NCBI GenBank assembly: GCA_002392545.1
Contig: DGHF01000136.1
Location: forward strand, 7,932 to 64,279
From: Ruminococcus sp. UBA3855
Lineage (GTDB): Bacteria; Bacillota; Clostridia; Oscillospirales; Ruminococcaceae
Reading direction: 5' to 3'
DNA length: 56,348 bases
The translations under genes and the position numbers were made by a program. How positions within the stretch are numbered: the stretch's first letter is position 1; each line of letters begins with the position of its first letter. Positions 34,921 through 43,741 of this stretch are shown here, one piece after another. The notes beneath the pieces are model-generated. The model saw only the letters and a list, made by a program, of their open reading frames with translations, searched no databases and was not told the origin of the DNA.

Positions 34921-35349
34921 TTAGAATTCGTATACTTCCGGCTTCTGAGCAGCGTGCTTGTGTTCAGCACCCTTGAAAGTGCGCAGACGCTTTGCCTGTA
35001 CAGCACCTTGAGAATTGTGAGGGAGCATACCAGTAACAGCAATCTTCATAGCACGGTCAGCCTGTTCAGCCATGAGCTTCTTATAAGAAACTTCTTTCAG
35101 ACCACCAATCCAGCCAGTGTGCCAGTAAAACTTCTTCTGCTCCAGCTTCTTGCCGGTCAAAATTGCCTTATCGCAATTGATGATAATTACATTGTCTCCG
35201 CAGTCAACGTGCGGTGCAAAAGTGGGCTTATGTTTTCCTCTGAGCAGTACGGCAGCCTGTGCAGCCACACGACCAAGGGGCTTGTCCGTAGCATCCAGAA
35301 TATACCACTTACGGCTGATTTCGCCAGCCTTCGGCATTGTTGTAGACAT
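34921..35349 (-). CDS. rplM: 50S ribosomal protein L13
   Basis: Large-subunit protein needed early in 50S assembly. The 142 residues contain RKWYILDATDKPLGRVA, LLRGKHKPTFAPHVDCGDNV and VTGMLPHNSQG. The start follows GGAGGAG. First gene of rplM-rpsI, behind a strong promoter and a structured leader. Confidence 0.98.
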   Translation of the reverse strand: MSTTMPKAGEISRKWYILDATDKPLGRVAAQAAVLLRGKHKPTFAPHVDCGDNVIIINCDKAILTGKKLEQKKFYWHTGWIGGLKEVSYKKLMAEQADRAMKIAVTGMLPHNSQGAVQAKRLRTFKGAEHKHAAQKPEVYEF

Positions 35350-35402
35350 AATTCGTCTCCTCCATCCATATTTTATCAGAATTTATCATCCTGTAATACA
35401 TG

Positions 35403-35468
35403 ATAACCGAATACGGGGACATCCGGAATTTTCAGGTATCCGAGGGATGTGGTGAGGCGGTCGGTTAT
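35403..35468 (-). ncRNA. structured leader of rplM (L13 leader-like)
   Basis: The 5' untranslated region folds as ATAACCGA/TCGGTTAT (35403-35410 with 35461-35468) closing an inner ACATCC/GGATGT helix (35419-35424 with 35445-35450). Its place fits the L13 leader class known in Firmicutes, through which the ribosomal protein is thought to regulate its own operon. I have not matched it to the consensus. Confidence 0.6.
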
Positions 35469-35489
35469 TCCGCATCACCATACCTGCAT

Positions 35490-35518
35490 ATTATAGCATA
35501 ATTTCCGAAAAAAGTCAA
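35490..35518 (-). promoter_or_regulatory. sigma-A promoter of rplM-rpsI
   Basis: On the minus strand, TTGACT (35513-35518), 17 bp, TATAAT (35490-35495), with TGC extended -10. Confidence 0.92.
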
Positions 35519-35539
35519 GTGTTTTTTCAAAATTTTTTC

Positions 35540-37189
35540 TCAGGATTCTGCATCTCTCTCACGCAGAATATGATAACAAATTTTTCCGCTGTGTGTTTTC
35601 GGTAGGGCATCAGCAAAAGCAATGATTTTCGGGCATTTATAATGTGCAATGCGTTCATTGGAAAATTCCTGCAATTCGCTTTTCAAATCCTCGGATGGCT
35701 GAAAACCGTCTTTCAGAACAACAGTTGCCTTGACAAGATAACCACGCTCTGAATCGGGAACACCTGTGACAGCGCATTCCAGCACGGCAGGATGTTGAAT
35801 CAGAACGCTTTCCACCTCAAAAGGACCTATTCTATAACCGCTGGATTTGATAATGTCATCTGTTCGGCTGACGTAATAATAATAGCCTTCTTTGTCCTTC
35901 CAAGCGGTATCACCAGTATGAAAAATGCCGTCTTTCCAGAAACGAGCGGTTGCATCTTTATTATTTCCGTAGCCCATGCAAAGCCCTTCCGGCATATGCT
36001 CACGGGTATCAATGCAGATTTCTCCGGTTTCACCAGTTTTGACCGGATTTCCTTCAGCATCCAGCAAAAGCACATTGAAATGAGGGTTCGGCTTTCCCAT
36101 TGAACCACGTTTCGGGCGAGAACCAGCGAAATTTCCAATCATCAATGTTGTTTCCGTCTGTCCGAAACCTGCCATAATTTCCAGCCCTGTCGCCTCGTGA
36201 AACAGCCGGATGATTTCTTCCTGCAAAGCCTCCCCTGCTGTCGAAACGTGCCGGACACTTGCGAACGCTTCACGGCGGATTCCGTTTTTCGCCATCATCC
36301 GGAATAATGTCGGCGGTGCACAGAATGTTGTCACCTGATATTTTTCCAGCACCTGCATCATTTGTTCAGAATTGAAATGTTCAAATTCGTAAACCATCAC
36401 CGCCGAACCGCAAAGCCACTGACCGTAAATTTTCCCCCATGAACATTTTGCCCATCCGGTATCTGCAACAGACAGATGCAAGCCGTCATTCCGGACACAC
36501 TGCCAATATTCAGCAGTGACAATATGCCCAAGGGGATAAGCGTAATTATGTATGGTCATTTTGGGGTTTCCGGTCGTGCCGGACGTGAAATAAATTAAGA
36601 ATTCATCATTGACATGATTCGGAATCCTTGTGAGCCGTTCCGGTTCGGCGGAAAGTTTGTCATCAATCCAGACAAAGCCTTTCCTTTCGGCACGGACTGT
36701 ATAAAGCATCGGTTTTGTGTGAGATTGTTCGGAGGCTTCAAAGATACGTCCGCACAAATCCTCATCTTCCGCACAGATAACCGCCTTGATATTTGCAGAA
36801 TTGAGCCTGTAGATAATGTCATTTGTCTGTAACATATATGTAGCAGGAACAGCCACCGCCCCGATTTTGTGCAGTGCCGTGACCAGATACCAATATTCGT
36901 AATGCCGTTTGAGTATCAGCAGAACCCTGTCACCTTTCTGAATGCCCTGCTTGAGAAGAAAGCTCCCTGCCTGAGAAGAAAGACGGCTGATATCTGAAAA
37001 AGTGAGCTTTTTTTCATTTCCCTGCTCATCACAGAACTGAACCGCCCTTTTCTGCGGTTCTTCGTCTGCGATTGCATCCACAACATCATATGCAAAGTTG
37101 AAATTTTCCCCATAGTGCAATTGAAAGCCCTTTAAATGACCAGATTCATCAAACGTTGTTTCACTGAATTTTTGAAAAAGTGGTTTCAT
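35540..37189 (-). CDS. AMP-forming acyl-CoA synthetase
   Basis: Activates a carboxylic acid to its CoA thioester through an acyl-AMP. The 549 residues have the ATP-binding YFTSGTTGNPKM, the STAGEALQEEI and AGFGQTETTL segments, the hinge region YVSRTDDIIKSSGYRIGPFEVE and the C-terminal catalytic lysine in LPKTHSGKI. The pattern is closest to medium-chain acyl-CoA synthetases. It lies downstream of the fatty-acid operon but is separated from accA by a hairpin, so it may be a separate unit. A role in scavenging exogenous fatty acids is inference. Confidence 0.88.
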   Translation of the reverse strand: MKPLFQKFSETTFDESGHLKGFQLHYGENFNFAYDVVDAIADEEPQKRAVQFCDEQGNEKKLTFSDISRLSSQAGSFLLKQGIQKGDRVLLILKRHYEYWYLVTALHKIGAVAVPATYMLQTNDIIYRLNSANIKAVICAEDEDLCGRIFEASEQSHTKPMLYTVRAERKGFVWIDDKLSAEPERLTRIPNHVNDEFLIYFTSGTTGNPKMTIHNYAYPLGHIVTAEYWQCVRNDGLHLSVADTGWAKCSWGKIYGQWLCGSAVMVYEFEHFNSEQMMQVLEKYQVTTFCAPPTLFRMMAKNGIRREAFASVRHVSTAGEALQEEIIRLFHEATGLEIMAGFGQTETTLMIGNFAGSRPKRGSMGKPNPHFNVLLLDAEGNPVKTGETGEICIDTREHMPEGLCMGYGNNKDATARFWKDGIFHTGDTAWKDKEGYYYYVSRTDDIIKSSGYRIGPFEVESVLIQHPAVLECAVTGVPDSERGYLVKATVVLKDGFQPSEDLKSELQEFSNERIAHYKCPKIIAFADALPKTHSGKICYHILRERDAES

Positions 37190-37288
37190 AAAATTCCTCC
37201 ATTCTCATTCTCGGTTGTGTATACATATCAGCATAAATTCGACAAATATCTGCAAAATAATCCTTTTATATATTGTTATTTGTAAATT

Positions 37289-37319
37289 GAATTGCCCCTG
37301 CTCGTACTAGGGGCAATTC
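37289..37319 (-). terminator. hairpin after accA
   Basis: An 11-bp perfect stem, GAATTGCCCCT with AGGGGCAATTC, lies five bases after the accA stop. The T run is weak, so read-through into the synthetase gene is possible. Confidence 0.75.
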
Positions 37320-37324
37320 TGAAA

Positions 37325-38143
37325 TTATTTACGGAAAAATCCCTTTGAGCTGGATTTCTCTTCAAAAATACCGAATTTACGGAAACGTTCATAACGTTGC
37401 TGAACAATTTCCTCTTCACTGAGTTTCATCAGTTCGTCCACAGCTTCTGCAAGCTGCATTTTCAGAGCCTTGCACATTTCGGGGAAATGCTCCAAGCTTT
37501 CCGGAATGATTTCTTCCGCAACACCAAAATGCTTCATGTCGGCGGCGGTAATATGCAGGCATTCCGCAGCCTTTGCAACATTCTCCTGAGTTGATTCTTT
37601 CCAGAGAATAGATGCACAGCCCTCCGGAGAAATGACGGAATACACCGCATTTTCCAGAATATAAACCTTGTTCGCACTTGCCAGAGCCAATGCGCCACCG
37701 CTTCCGCCTTCGCCAATAACGACGGAAATGACCGGAGTTTTCAAGCCCATCATTTCCATGATGCTCTCTGCAATTGCCTGACCCTGACCACGTTCTTCAG
37801 CTTCTGCCGCCGGATATGCGCCTAATGTATCCACAAAGCAGATAACAGGACGATGGAATTTTTCAGCCTGTTTCATGAGACGGAGTGCCTTTCTGTAGCC
37901 TTCGGGCTTCGGACAGCCGAAATTTCGTTCCATACGGCTCTGCAAATCCCAGCCCTTTTCCATGGCGATAAAGGTCACAGGTTCGCCGTTGAGGTAGGCA
38001 AGACCGGAATAAATTGCAAGGTCATCGCCGAAACGCCTGTCCCCGTGCAGTTCAATTGGATTTTCGAAAATTTCCTTGACATACTGACCGCCGGTAGGTC
38101 TTCCGCTTTTTCTGGCGGTTTTGAGTTTCTCATAAGCTGTCAT
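37325..38143 (-). CDS. accA: acetyl-CoA carboxylase carboxyltransferase alpha
   Basis: Alpha half of the carboxyltransferase that moves CO2 from carboxybiotin to acetyl-CoA. The 272 residues cover the crotonase-like domain (GDRRFGDDLAIYSGLAYL, FVDTLGAYPAAEAEERGQ, IGEGGSGGALALASANKV) but lack the long C-terminal extension of some homologues. The start overlaps the accD stop as ATGA. Last gene of the fatty-acid operon. Confidence 0.96.
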   Translation of the reverse strand: MTAYEKLKTARKSGRPTGGQYVKEIFENPIELHGDRRFGDDLAIYSGLAYLNGEPVTFIAMEKGWDLQSRMERNFGCPKPEGYRKALRLMKQAEKFHRPVICFVDTLGAYPAAEAEERGQGQAIAESIMEMMGLKTPVISVVIGEGGSGGALALASANKVYILENAVYSVISPEGCASILWKESTQENVAKAAECLHITAADMKHFGVAEEIIPESLEHFPEMCKALKMQLAEAVDELMKLSEEEIVQQRYERFRKFGIFEEKSSSKGFFRK

Positions 38144-38955
38144 GAAACATCCCTCCTTCCGTGCATTGTGAGGAGCTGAGTCAAAGTGCCCCGAAGTTCA
38201 TTCCTTGGAATAATCGCATCAATGAACCCATGATGCAGTAAAAATTCAGCACTCTGGAAGTTATCAGGGAGCTGGCTTTTCGTGGTCTGTTCCACAACTC
38301 TGCGCCCTGCAAAGCCTACAAGGGCTTTTGGTTCAGCAAGGATAATATCTCCCTGCATTGCGAAAGAAGCCGTGACACCGCCTGTTGTGGGGTCGGTGAG
38401 GACGGTAATATATAACAGCCCTGCATTGCTGTGCTGTTTGACTGCACCGCTGACCTTTGCCATCTGCATGAGGGAAACAATACCCTCCTGCATTCTTGCA
38501 CCGCCGGAAGCCGTGAAACCAATTACAGGCAGTTGATTTGCTGTTGCATATTCGAACAGTCTTGTAATTTTCTCACCGACAACAGAACCCATACTCGCCA
38601 TGATGAATTTAGAATCCATCACGAACAATGCAACTTCCTTTCCGCCAATTGCTGCCTTTCCGCAGACAACAGCATCATCTTCCTTTGTGGAAGCCTTAGC
38701 CTTTTCGAGTTTATCAGCATAATTGGGGAATTCCAGAAAATCCTTGCTGACAAGTCCGGTATCAATTTCAGTGAAACTCTTTTTATCCGCAGTCAGTTCG
38801 ATTCTGTCTCTTGCACCGAGGCGGTAATAATAACCGCAGTTCGGGCAGATATACAGATTTTGTGTCAGATTGTAAGCAGTTTCTTCATTTCCGCACTTTT
38901 TACATTTGATTTTTGTGGAATTCGTTGCTTTCTGAAACATATCCATGAGTCCCAT
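38140..38955 (-). CDS. accD: acetyl-CoA carboxylase carboxyltransferase beta
   Basis: Beta half of the carboxyltransferase. The 271 residues begin with a zinc ribbon (C18, C21, C37, C40) and continue with ARMQEGIVSLMQMAK and TDPTTGGVTASFAMQGDI. The start shares one base with the fabZ stop (TAATG). accC would normally lie between fabZ and accD in clostridial clusters and is absent here. Confidence 0.96.
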   Translation of the reverse strand: MGLMDMFQKATNSTKIKCKKCGNEETAYNLTQNLYICPNCGYYYRLGARDRIELTADKKSFTEIDTGLVSKDFLEFPNYADKLEKAKASTKEDDAVVCGKAAIGGKEVALFVMDSKFIMASMGSVVGEKITRLFEYATANQLPVIGFTASGGARMQEGIVSLMQMAKVSGAVKQHSNAGLLYITVLTDPTTGGVTASFAMQGDIILAEPKALVGFAGRRVVEQTTKSQLPDNFQSAEFLLHHGFIDAIIPRNELRGTLTQLLTMHGRRDVS

Positions 38956-39380
38956 TACTTCCCCTCCTTTGCTGAAACAAGTGCAAAGGAGAATTCCGCC
39001 TTGACAGCCAATTTACCGTTGACAGTTCCCTTTCCTTCACAGAAATAGAAATTTCCCTTGCTTTTGATGATTTTGCATTCTGTTTCGTAAGTATCCCCCG
39101 GTCTGACAGGGGTCTTGAATTTCACTTTGTCCAGCCCTGTGAAAAAAGGTGTCTTCCCTTTTCCGGCATCCGCCAGCAATACACAGGCAGACTGCGCCAG
39201 AATTTCACAAAGAATCACCCCCGGAACAACAGGATTATCCGGAAAATGCCCTTTCAGAAACCATTCATCACCAGTGATATGTAATTTTCCATGAGCAATG
39301 CCATCTTCACAGGTTGCCTCATCCAGCAATAACATATTGTCACGGTGGGGAATGATTTGCATAATTTCTTCTTTTGTCAT
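38955..39380 (-). CDS. fabZ: beta-hydroxyacyl-ACP dehydratase FabZ
   Basis: Removes water from beta-hydroxyacyl-ACP to give trans-2-enoyl-ACP. The 141-residue hot-dog protein has the catalytic His and Glu in GHFPDNPVVPGVILCEILAQ. Normal length. It lies 12 bases after fabF; the usual accB gene between them is missing. Confidence 0.95.
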   Translation of the reverse strand: MTKEEIMQIIPHRDNMLLLDEATCEDGIAHGKLHITGDEWFLKGHFPDNPVVPGVILCEILAQSACVLLADAGKGKTPFFTGLDKVKFKTPVRPGDTYETECKIIKSKGNFYFCEGKGTVNGKLAVKAEFSFALVSAKEGK

Positions 39381-39392
39381 AATACAGCCCCC

Positions 39393-40619
39393 TCAGATTT
39401 TCTTGAGTGCGATAACAGCATTATGACCGCCGAAGCCCAGATTAGAAGAAATTGCTCCGTTGATGGGGGTCTTTACAGCAACATTAGGAGTGTAATCAAG
39501 GTCAAGTTCGGGGTCTGGTTCGGCATAGTGGATAGTCGGGGGAACAGTATTTTCCTGCATTGCCAGAATACAAGCAATCGCTTCCACAGTACCAGTTGCG
39601 CCGAGCATATGACCAGTCATGGACTTTGTAGAGCTAATGTGCAGTTTCTTTGCATCCTCACCGAAAGCCTTTTTAATGGCAGTTGTTTCGGTCTTGTCAT
39701 TGAGAGGAGTAGAAGTGCCGTGAGCATTGAAATACACTTCGGAAAGGTCAATGTCACCAAGTCCCTGATATGCTTCCAGAATTGCCTTTGTGACATAGGT
39801 TGCATCAGGGTCGGGAGCGGTTACATGATGAGCGTCACAGGTTGAGCCATAGCCCACAACCTCAGCCAGAATTTTCGCCCCTCTTGCAACAGCGTGTTCG
39901 TATTCTTCCAATACCACAACGCCAGCACCTTCCGCCATGACGAAACCGCTTCTGTTTTTGTCGAACGGACAGCAAGCTGTTTCGGGGTCATTGGAATTAG
40001 AAAGAGCCTGACAATTTGCGAATCCTGCAATTGTCAGCGGTTCAATTCCGGATTCTGCACCGCCACAAATCATGGCATCTGCATAACCGTGAAGAATGGT
40101 ACGATAACCCTCACCGATTGCCGTTGTACCTGTTGCGCAGGCAGTCGAAACCGCCACACAAGGGCCATTTGCTTTGAATTCAATGGCAATGTTTCCGGCA
40201 GCGATGTTATAAATCATCTTCGGCACAAAGTACGGAGAAACTTTTCTAGCACCCTTTTCCAGCAGGTTCTTGTGGTCGGTGCAGAGTGTATTGATACCGC
40301 CGATACCTGAACCAAAGCAGACACCAATTCTGTCGCTTTCCATTGTCCCTGCAAGTCCGCTCTGTTCCATTGCCTCTCTGGAAGCAACCAGCGCAAATTG
40401 TGTAAAGGGGTCAATTTTGCGGGCAACTGCTTTTCCAAGGATTGCATTGGCATCAAAATTTTTCACTTCCCCTGCAACCTGTGATTTCATTTCGGATGCA
40501 TCAAATTTTGTAATGGGAGCGATACCATTTTTACCTGAAAATATCGCTGTTCTGAACTCCTCCACATTATTGCCGACAGGAGTCACAGCACCCATTCCAG
40601 TAATGACGATTCTTCTCAT
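39393..40619 (-). CDS. fabF: beta-ketoacyl-ACP synthase II
   Basis: Condenses malonyl-ACP with acyl-ACP. The 408 residues show the catalytic C161 (VSTACATGTTAIGE), the two histidines in FNAHGTSTPLNDKTE and STKSMTGHMLGATG, and NLGFGGHNAV near the end. The N terminus MRRIVITGMGAVTPVGN fixes the start, yet no Shine-Dalgarno sequence is visible in the ~15 bases before it. A 216-base gap with hairpins separates it from fabG, while all other genes of the operon are nearly contiguous, so its translation may be separately controlled. Confidence 0.97.
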   Translation of the reverse strand: MRRIVITGMGAVTPVGNNVEEFRTAIFSGKNGIAPITKFDASEMKSQVAGEVKNFDANAILGKAVARKIDPFTQFALVASREAMEQSGLAGTMESDRIGVCFGSGIGGINTLCTDHKNLLEKGARKVSPYFVPKMIYNIAAGNIAIEFKANGPCVAVSTACATGTTAIGEGYRTILHGYADAMICGGAESGIEPLTIAGFANCQALSNSNDPETACCPFDKNRSGFVMAEGAGVVVLEEYEHAVARGAKILAEVVGYGSTCDAHHVTAPDPDATYVTKAILEAYQGLGDIDLSEVYFNAHGTSTPLNDKTETTAIKKAFGEDAKKLHISSTKSMTGHMLGATGTVEAIACILAMQENTVPPTIHYAEPDPELDLDYTPNVAVKTPINGAISSNLGFGGHNAVIALKKI

Positions 40620-40835
40620 GCGTGATATCGTTACTGAAAACCAATAAAAACCATAGGCTTTTATATTATTCCTTGTTCAGCGTGTCCGTGATAACGTTTG
40701 GCATGACACTCCCAAGGCGTAAATTCCCCTATCAGGGTATATGCTGTCAGTCGCAAAAAAATACCACTGACAGCACCAGTAACATTTCCTTTCTTACTGA
40801 ATTTGCCAAAACAATATTGATATAGTCAAATAGAA
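40620..40835 (-). promoter_or_regulatory. structured gap between fabG and fabF
   Basis: A gene-free 216-bp stretch inside a tightly packed operon. It contains a perfect 9-bp hairpin (40743-40751 with 40766-40774), a possible helix GGTAT/ATACC (40736-40740 with 40761-40765) that would cross it as an H-type pseudoknot, and GTGTC/GACAC (40683-40687 with 40704-40708). It may be an RNA element controlling fabF. Confidence 0.4.
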
Positions 40836-41561
40836 TTACATTGCCATACCGCCGTCACAGCGGATGATTTCGCCTGTGATGTAGTCGGACATCGGAGAAG
40901 CAAGGAACAAAGCCAGATTTGCGACTTCTTCGGGCTTTCCGAATCTTCCCATAGGAATGGACTTTTTCAGCTCCTCATTTTCCTGAAAAGCGGTGGTCAT
41001 GCTGGTCATAATAAATCCGGGGGCAATGGCATTGCAATTCACACCACGTCCGGCAAGTTCCTTTGCGGTGGTCTTTGTCAAGCCGATAATTCCAGCCTTG
41101 GAGGCGGAATAATTCGCTTGTCCGGCATTCCCGAAAATTCCGGAAACAGAGCTGATATTGATAATTTTTCCGCTCCGTTTTTTCATCATGGAACGATAAA
41201 AATTCTTAATCATGTAAAATGCGCCTTTCAGATTTACATCAAGGACAGCATCAAAGTCGGATTCACTCATTTTCAAAATGAGATTATCTCTGGTAATACC
41301 AGCATTATTCACGAGAATGTCAACATTTCCGAAATCTGTCAGAATCTGCTTGCAGGTTTCTGCAACTTTTTCAGCGTCTGCAATATTGCAGGAATAAGAC
41401 CTGACAGTCACACCCAATGCAGAGAGTTCCTCCACTGCCTGAGTGGCTTCTTTCACATCAACAATTGCAATATCCGCCCCGTTTTCAGCGAATTTTCTTG
41501 CAATTTCAAGTCCGATTCCCTGAGAACCGCCAGTAATGACAGCAACTTTTTCTTTCAGCAT
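40836..41561 (-). CDS. fabG: 3-oxoacyl-ACP reductase FabG
   Basis: NADPH-dependent reduction of beta-ketoacyl-ACP. The 241-residue short-chain dehydrogenase has the nucleotide motif TGGSQGIG, the NNAG motif (VNNAGITRDNL) and the catalytic Ser and Tyr-x3-Lys in ISSVSGIFGNAGQANYSASK. The start follows AAGGAGGG, 12 bases after fabD. Confidence 0.96.
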   Translation of the reverse strand: MLKEKVAVITGGSQGIGLEIARKFAENGADIAIVDVKEATQAVEELSALGVTVRSYSCNIADAEKVAETCKQILTDFGNVDILVNNAGITRDNLILKMSESDFDAVLDVNLKGAFYMIKNFYRSMMKKRSGKIINISSVSGIFGNAGQANYSASKAGIIGLTKTTAKELAGRGVNCNAIAPGFIMTSMTTAFQENEELKKSIPMGRFGKPEEVANLALFLASPMSDYITGEIIRCDGGMAM

Positions 41562-41573
41562 TGAAAACCCTCC

Positions 41574-42488
41574 TTACACTTTCAATTCTGCAAGAACTGC
41601 ACTCAATGTCTCCATATCCTCCACACGGTACACTTTTGCATCAGGGAGAATCTGAGAAATGAGCTTTTGCAGGGTATTTCCGACACCAGTTTCAATGAAT
41701 GTATCAAAACCGTCATTCGCCATATTCTGGATTAACTTTGTCCACTGTACCGGATGGTCAATCTGTTTGAGCATGGTTTCTTTCGGGTCGCCCTCATAGG
41801 GAGATGCTGTATAATTCGCATACACCGGAATTTCAGGGGCTTTCACATCAAACTGTTCCAGTTCCTTCCCGAACGGCTCAACGGCTTTTGTCATGTACGG
41901 AGAATGGAACGCACCACTGACAGCCAGCATCAAACCTCTGCCCTTAACGGCTTTCACATCCTTTGCAAGGGCTTCCAGTTGTTCCTTGTCACCGGAACAA
42001 ACCAACTGCATAGGCGAATTATAATTCACCGGATACACTTTATCATAGGGCTTTGCAAGTTCCTCAACCTGTTCCGTGGGAAGCTTGACAACCGCCATCA
42101 TAGCACATTCAACACCTTCGGAGGCTTTCGCCATTGCTTCACCACGCTTGACAGCAATCTTGAAACCGTCCTCATAAGAATAAGCGTTTCCCATTGCCAG
42201 AGCCGGAATTTCACCCAATGAAAAACCTGCGAAACCATCCGGCTGAATGCCGTTTTCTTTAAGAGCAATTGCAGCCGCCATATCTGCCAGATACAGGCAA
42301 GGCTGTGTATTTTCCGTCTGTTTGAGGGCTGTACCGTCTCCGGTGAAACTCTGCTCAATTGTGCCTGTTCTGATGGCATCAGCGGAATCATAGAGAGCCT
42401 TGACAGCTGGAATATTGTGATAAAAATCTTGTCCCATGCCAACGTGCTGAGCACCCTGACCGGAGAAAACAAATGCTATTTTACCCAT
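41574..42488 (-). CDS. fabD: malonyl-CoA:ACP transacylase FabD
   Basis: Transfers malonyl from CoA to ACP. The 304 residues carry the nucleophile S90 in GFSLGE (commonly GHSLGE) and the catalytic His in SGAFHSPYM, with FVFSGQGAQHVGMG at the N terminus. The start overlaps the end of fabK by 13 bases. Confidence 0.95.
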   Translation of the reverse strand: MGKIAFVFSGQGAQHVGMGQDFYHNIPAVKALYDSADAIRTGTIEQSFTGDGTALKQTENTQPCLYLADMAAAIALKENGIQPDGFAGFSLGEIPALAMGNAYSYEDGFKIAVKRGEAMAKASEGVECAMMAVVKLPTEQVEELAKPYDKVYPVNYNSPMQLVCSGDKEQLEALAKDVKAVKGRGLMLAVSGAFHSPYMTKAVEPFGKELEQFDVKAPEIPVYANYTASPYEGDPKETMLKQIDHPVQWTKLIQNMANDGFDTFIETGVGNTLQKLISQILPDAKVYRVEDMETLSAVLAELKV

Positions 42489-43426
42489 TTTTCTGCTCCT
42501 TTCAGGATGTTTTCAGCATCCTGCATGATTTCATTGATAATTTCTTCACAGGTCTGCTCCTTGTTAATCATGCCCGAAATCTGTCCGGCAAGGACACTTC
42601 CGGTTTTCACGTCGCCTTCGACAGCAGCCCTGCGGAGAGAACCTGCGCCCAAATCAGCGATACTTTCAGCAGTTGCTTCAGGAGCATATTCTTCCTTGAC
42701 GAAATTTCTGGTGAAAGCGTTCTTGATACCTCTGCAAGTATTACCGCCGAATCTGCGACCTGTCACCTGCGTGGAAATATCTTTCGCTTTCAATACCATA
42801 TCTTTATAATTCTGATGTACTCCGCATTCCTTTGCAACAAGGAAACGTGTCCCCATCTGTACCCCGACAGCTCCTAGCATCAGAGAAGCAACCACTCCCC
42901 TGCCGTCACCGATACCGCCAGCAGCAAGCACCGGAATATTGACTGCATCCACAACCTGCGGTACAAGGGTCATTGTTGTCAGTTCGCCGATATGTCCGCC
43001 GGATTCCTGACCTTCTGCAATAACGGCATCAGCTCCCATTTTTTCGGCTTGTTTCGCCATGGTTACAGATGCAATCACAGGGATGACCTTAATTCCTGCC
43101 TCTTTCCACATAGGGAGATAGGGGGCGGAACTTCCTGCACCTGTCGTCACAACTGCGGGTTTTTCCTCTGCACAGACCTTTGCACAGGCTTCTGCATGAG
43201 GACTCATTAACATAATATTCACGCCAAAAGGCTTGTCAGTCAGGCTTCTGGCAATCTGAATCTGTTCTCTGACATAATCTGCGCCGGCATTCATTGCCGA
43301 AATAATTCCGAGACCTCCGGCATTGGAAACTGCGGCGGCTAATTTGCCGTCCGCAATCCATGCCATACCGCCTTGGAACACAGGGTACTGAATGCCCAGC
43401 ATGTCACAAATAGGCGAAGCTATCAT
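42476..43426 (-). CDS. fabK: FMN-dependent enoyl-ACP reductase FabK
   Basis: Final reduction of the elongation cycle. The 316-residue flavoprotein of the nitronate-monooxygenase-like fold shows YPVFQGGMAWIADGKLAAAV, EGQESGGHIGELTT and AAGGIGDGRGVVASLMLGA. Use of FabK rather than FabI is typical of clostridia and streptococci. It lies three bases after acpP. Confidence 0.95.
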   Translation of the reverse strand: MIASPICDMLGIQYPVFQGGMAWIADGKLAAAVSNAGGLGIISAMNAGADYVREQIQIARSLTDKPFGVNIMLMSPHAEACAKVCAEEKPAVVTTGAGSSAPYLPMWKEAGIKVIPVIASVTMAKQAEKMGADAVIAEGQESGGHIGELTTMTLVPQVVDAVNIPVLAAGGIGDGRGVVASLMLGAVGVQMGTRFLVAKECGVHQNYKDMVLKAKDISTQVTGRRFGGNTCRGIKNAFTRNFVKEEYAPEATAESIADLGAGSLRRAAVEGDVKTGSVLAGQISGMINKEQTCEEIINEIMQDAENILKGAEKWVK

Positions 43427-43429
43427 TGA

Positions 43430-43657
43430 TTAAGCCTCTGCAACGAGCTTTTCAACAGCTTCAACCAGCTTGCCAACGGTATTGATTTCGGGAGAGGGTG
43501 TGAACTCAATGCCGAACTTGTCCTCCAAATCCATTGCCATCTCTGTCATATCGAGGGAGTCAATGCCGAGGTCAGCGAAAGTGGTTTCCATTTCAATTTC
43601 TGCTGCGTCCTTGTCTGTAGCCTCTGCGAGCATGTTGATGATTTCTTCCTTTACCAT
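43430..43657 (-). CDS. acpP: acyl carrier protein
   Basis: A 75-residue acidic carrier with the phosphopantetheine serine S34 in DLGIDSLDMTEM. The start follows AAAGGAG. It sits between fabH and fabK as expected. Confidence 0.97.
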   Translation of the reverse strand: MVKEEIINMLAEATDKDAAEIEMETTFADLGIDSLDMTEMAMDLEDKFGIEFTPSPEINTVGKLVEAVEKLVAEA

Positions 43658-43741
43658 TGTCTTTTTCTCCTTTGTGAAAAATTTTAATTATATGCAACGG
43701 GAATTTCCCGAATACATCATGAAATATATGTATGAATCAGC

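Noticed and set aside
40817..40829. TTGA-N5-TCAA palindrome between fabG and fabF, FabT-like
   Set aside because: It is short, not at an operon promoter, and no FabT-type gene is nearby.
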